This document shows positions 62,442-64,000 of a stretch of 64,000 bases of DNA, piece after piece. Location: assembly GCF_024626525.1 (NCBI RefSeq), contig NZ_JANJGU010000005.1:1-64000 (forward strand). The letters are read 5' to 3'. The notes beneath the pieces are model-generated. The model searched no databases, was not told the origin of the DNA, and saw only the letters and a program-made list of their open reading frames with translations. Position numbers and translations under genes: made by a program. This stretch comes from Lederbergia panacisoli (GTDB lineage Bacteria; Bacillota; Bacilli; Bacillales; Bacillaceae_C). How positions within the stretch are numbered: the first letter of the stretch is position 1; each line of letters starts with the position of its first letter.

Positions 62442-62900
62442 TTATTTTAAAGCATTATCAATTGATTTAATAATTCCGGCATGGAGACCTTCGTGAAAAT
62501 TGATAAATTGAAGAAAAGCATTAACACTGTCCATCCCATACGTTGCAATTGCAAATGATTTAGAAGCCTTATTATTTATTTTTCCTACGAAAAATTTATC
62601 AATATATCGGCTTTGTATTTTCAAGGCCTCTATCAATTCTTCCGCGGAAGGAGGGGTACCCGTCCAATCAGATGGCCGTGTTCCAGGCGCAAAAAATGCT
62701 CCCCATTCGGGATTTTTCATTTCATACTGTTCATCAGCTTTTTTCAATAATGCTTCTGCAGTAATAAATATATGTCCAACATTCCAGCGAATCGAATTAG
62801 AAAAGTCATTTGGAATATCATCCCAATTATCCATATTTGTCTGATTAAGTGCTCTTATCGTATAAGTACGAGCAAATTGAAACTGTTTTAATGTAACCAA
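62442..62900 (-). CDS. DinB-like/DUF664 superfamily protein
   Basis: A 152-residue four-helix protein of the DinB superfamily, which includes thiol transferases using bacillithiol or mycothiol. The metal-binding His residues are probably in WNVGHIFI near 41 and FHEGLHAGII near 137 (HxxxH). The function is unknown. TTG start after GAGGAGGG. Confidence 0.85.
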   Translation of the reverse strand: MVTLKQFQFARTYTIRALNQTNMDNWDDIPNDFSNSIRWNVGHIFITAEALLKKADEQYEMKNPEWGAFFAPGTRPSDWTGTPPSAEELIEALKIQSRYIDKFFVGKINNKASKSFAIATYGMDSVNAFLQFINFHEGLHAGIIKSIDNALK

Positions 62901-63014
62901 TTTGCATTCCCTCCTCTTTCCAGGTTAATCCCATTATATACCATATTAATACTCGTTGTTATGATATAAAAGTGCTAAAATAAGAGTAGTTTAAAATAGA
63001 AAGGGTGACCTTAT

Positions 63015-63767
63015 TTGCAACAGGCTGTATCTATTTCTCATAATGGTTTTAAACTGCGTGGAATGGAACATATTCCAGCAGGAGAAAAATTACCTGCAGT
63101 TATTTTATTCCATGGATTTACGGGAAATAAGCTCGAACCTCATCGCTTATTTTTAAAAATTTCAAGAGCGTTGGAAAAACAAGGCTTTGCCAGTTTTCGC
63201 TTCGATTTCCTAGGCAGTGGAGAAAGTGATGGCGATTTCGAGGATATGACTGTAACGAAAGAGTTTGAAGAAGCAGGCACGATATTCGAGTATGTAAAAT
63301 CCCATCCAAAAATTGACGAAAATCGAATTATATTATTGGGCCTTAGCATGGGAGGACTCGTAGCTAGTTTATTAGCGGGAGAATTGAATAACGAACTCGA
63401 GAAATTAGTCCTACTTGCACCAGCAGGAACAATGGATCAAATCGTAGAGCCAATGGAGGCAAATGTTCCATATATCGCTAGCCACGATGCATATGATCAT
63501 GGTGGAAACCTTGTCGGCAAAGCTTTCGGAGAAGATTTAAAAACCTTAAATGTGTGGGCGCGTGCAGCAAAATATGAAGGAAAAGTTCTCTTAATCCACG
63601 GAACAAAAGACGATGCCGTCCCATATGAGGTATCTAAATTATATATTGAACATTGTTATGGAGATCAAGCCACTCTACATACTATTGAGGACGGAGATCA
63701 CACATTCAATTCATATCAATGGGAAAATGAAGTGATAGATTCAATCTTGGATTTTGTCCAAAAATAA
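63015..63767 (+). CDS. alpha/beta hydrolase, cinnamoyl-esterase-like
   Basis: A 250-residue serine esterase. The oxyanion segment is FHGFTGNKLEPHRLF near residue 33, the nucleophile is in GLSMGG near 106, the acid in HGTKDDAVP near 196 and the His in DGDHTFNS near 230. The layout with an insertion between the core strands resembles Lactobacillus and rumen feruloyl/cinnamoyl esterases. TTG start after AAGGGTGACC. Confidence 0.87.
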   Translation: MQQAVSISHNGFKLRGMEHIPAGEKLPAVILFHGFTGNKLEPHRLFLKISRALEKQGFASFRFDFLGSGESDGDFEDMTVTKEFEEAGTIFEYVKSHPKIDENRIILLGLSMGGLVASLLAGELNNELEKLVLLAPAGTMDQIVEPMEANVPYIASHDAYDHGGNLVGKAFGEDLKTLNVWARAAKYEGKVLLIHGTKDDAVPYEVSKLYIEHCYGDQATLHTIEDGDHTFNSYQWENEVIDSILDFVQK

Positions 63768-63775
63768 TGTAAGGT

Positions 63776-63808
63776 AAAAAGCCGATTCACAAAAAGAATC
63801 GGCTTTTC
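63776..63808. terminator. terminator between esterase and iadA
   Basis: AAAAGCCGATTC / GAATCGGCTTTT with a 7-base loop between convergent genes. Confidence 0.9.
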
Positions 63809-63810
63809 AA

Positions 63811-64000
63811 TTATTCAAACGTCCCCTTCACAATCGCCTCACCATCTTCAACCATAATCTTACCCATTGCAAAAACTGTATTAATCGACCAATCGTCTTT
63901 ATTTAATAAAACCAAATCAGCATCCTTACCTTCTTGAATCCTACCTTTTTGGTCCAGTTTTAAAATGGCAGCTGGATTTTGGGTAATCACTTTAAAAGCT
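63811..64000 (-). CDS. iadA: isoaspartyl dipeptidase IadA, C-terminal part
   Basis: Partial gene cut by the window end; the N-terminal part lies beyond base 64000. The 62 visible codons read as the end of an amidohydrolase: KVITQNPAAILKLDQKGRI, EGKDADLVLLN and the closing GKIMVEDGEAIVKGTFE. The last segment matches beta-aspartyl dipeptidase IadA closely, which removes isoaspartyl residues from dipeptides. The stop TAA is at 63811-63813. Confidence 0.8.
   Translation of the reverse strand, partial: AFKVITQNPAAILKLDQKGRIQEGKDADLVLLNKDDWSINTVFAMGKIMVEDGEAIVKGTFE

Overview
This window is from the chromosome of a low-GC Gram-positive spore former of the family Bacillaceae, related to Bacillus subtilis but not that species. 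The evidence is an rRNA-linked block of 21 tRNA genes in the same order as the B. subtilis trnB block (compared from memory), a long run of genes matching the B. subtilis 'yt' region (yteA, men genes, ytkD, ytlACD, ytmAB, metK, asnB, ytoA, ytpAB, ytqB, leuS, ytfP, ytgP, pepV, ytlQR, ytmPQ, ytnP, ytoPQ, ytpPQR), a SAM riboswitch, a leucyl T-box, AGGAGG-type ribosome sites with many TTG/GTG starts, and a sporulation gene (Cse60).

Layout: 1-2362 is the 5S rRNA tail of an rrn operon plus 21 tRNAs. 2411-4553 holds yteA and menA on the minus strand. 4779-12208 is the menaquinone operon menF-D-H-B-E-C. 12230-14634 has small genes (a DUF1540 peptide, YidD, Dps, two conserved unknowns, the Nudix enzyme YtkD). 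14662-17240 is an ABC importer (ytlD, ytlC, ytlA) on the minus strand. 17390-17746 is a non-coding 51-bp tandem repeat array. 17833-26849 holds ytmAB, riboswitch-controlled metK, asnB, a C39 peptidase, ytoA, ytpA-ytpB (lipid and C35 terpene chemistry) and mnmM. 26964-31920 has ytzC, an MFS transporter and T-box-controlled leuS with a rhodanese gene. 32009-33810 is an orphan permease pair. 33878-43520 holds cse60, ytfP, murJ/ytgP, a collagen-like protein gene, a pseudouridine synthase, ytzE, an EcsAB-like ABC pair, pepV and dat. 43630-43900 is a 21-bp repeat array. 43951-52680 is mostly conserved housekeeping (thpR, ytlQR, ytmP, trmB, ytnP, ytoP, DUF84 NTPase) plus a phytanoyl-CoA dioxygenase-like gene. 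52713-53300 is a second 51-bp array. 53298-56460 is ytoQ to ytpR. From 56.5 kb to the end the content becomes accessory: aldehyde dehydrogenase, UspA, a beta-lactamase-fold hydrolase, a short operon of small-molecule-modifying enzymes (effector-binding protein, Nudix, GNAT, APH-like kinase), DinB, an esterase and the 3' end of iadA.

Functional links: the men genes and menA together make menaquinone from chorismate. metK is tied to SAM supply and leuS to leucine-tRNA charging through leader RNAs. MnmM and TrmB modify the tRNAs that the first 2.4 kb encodes.

The least explained content is non-coding: two 51-bp arrays 35 kb apart that look like diverged versions of one hairpin-forming unit, a separate 21-bp array, families of hairpins in the tRNA spacers, and a dispersed ~180-bp repeat with full and end-only copies. 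Among proteins, a coiled-coil plus Gly-X-Y collagen-like protein, the orphan OppBC-type permease pair and the 59.7-62.4 kb enzyme cluster are the most interesting. I found no CRISPR array, prophage or insertion sequence.
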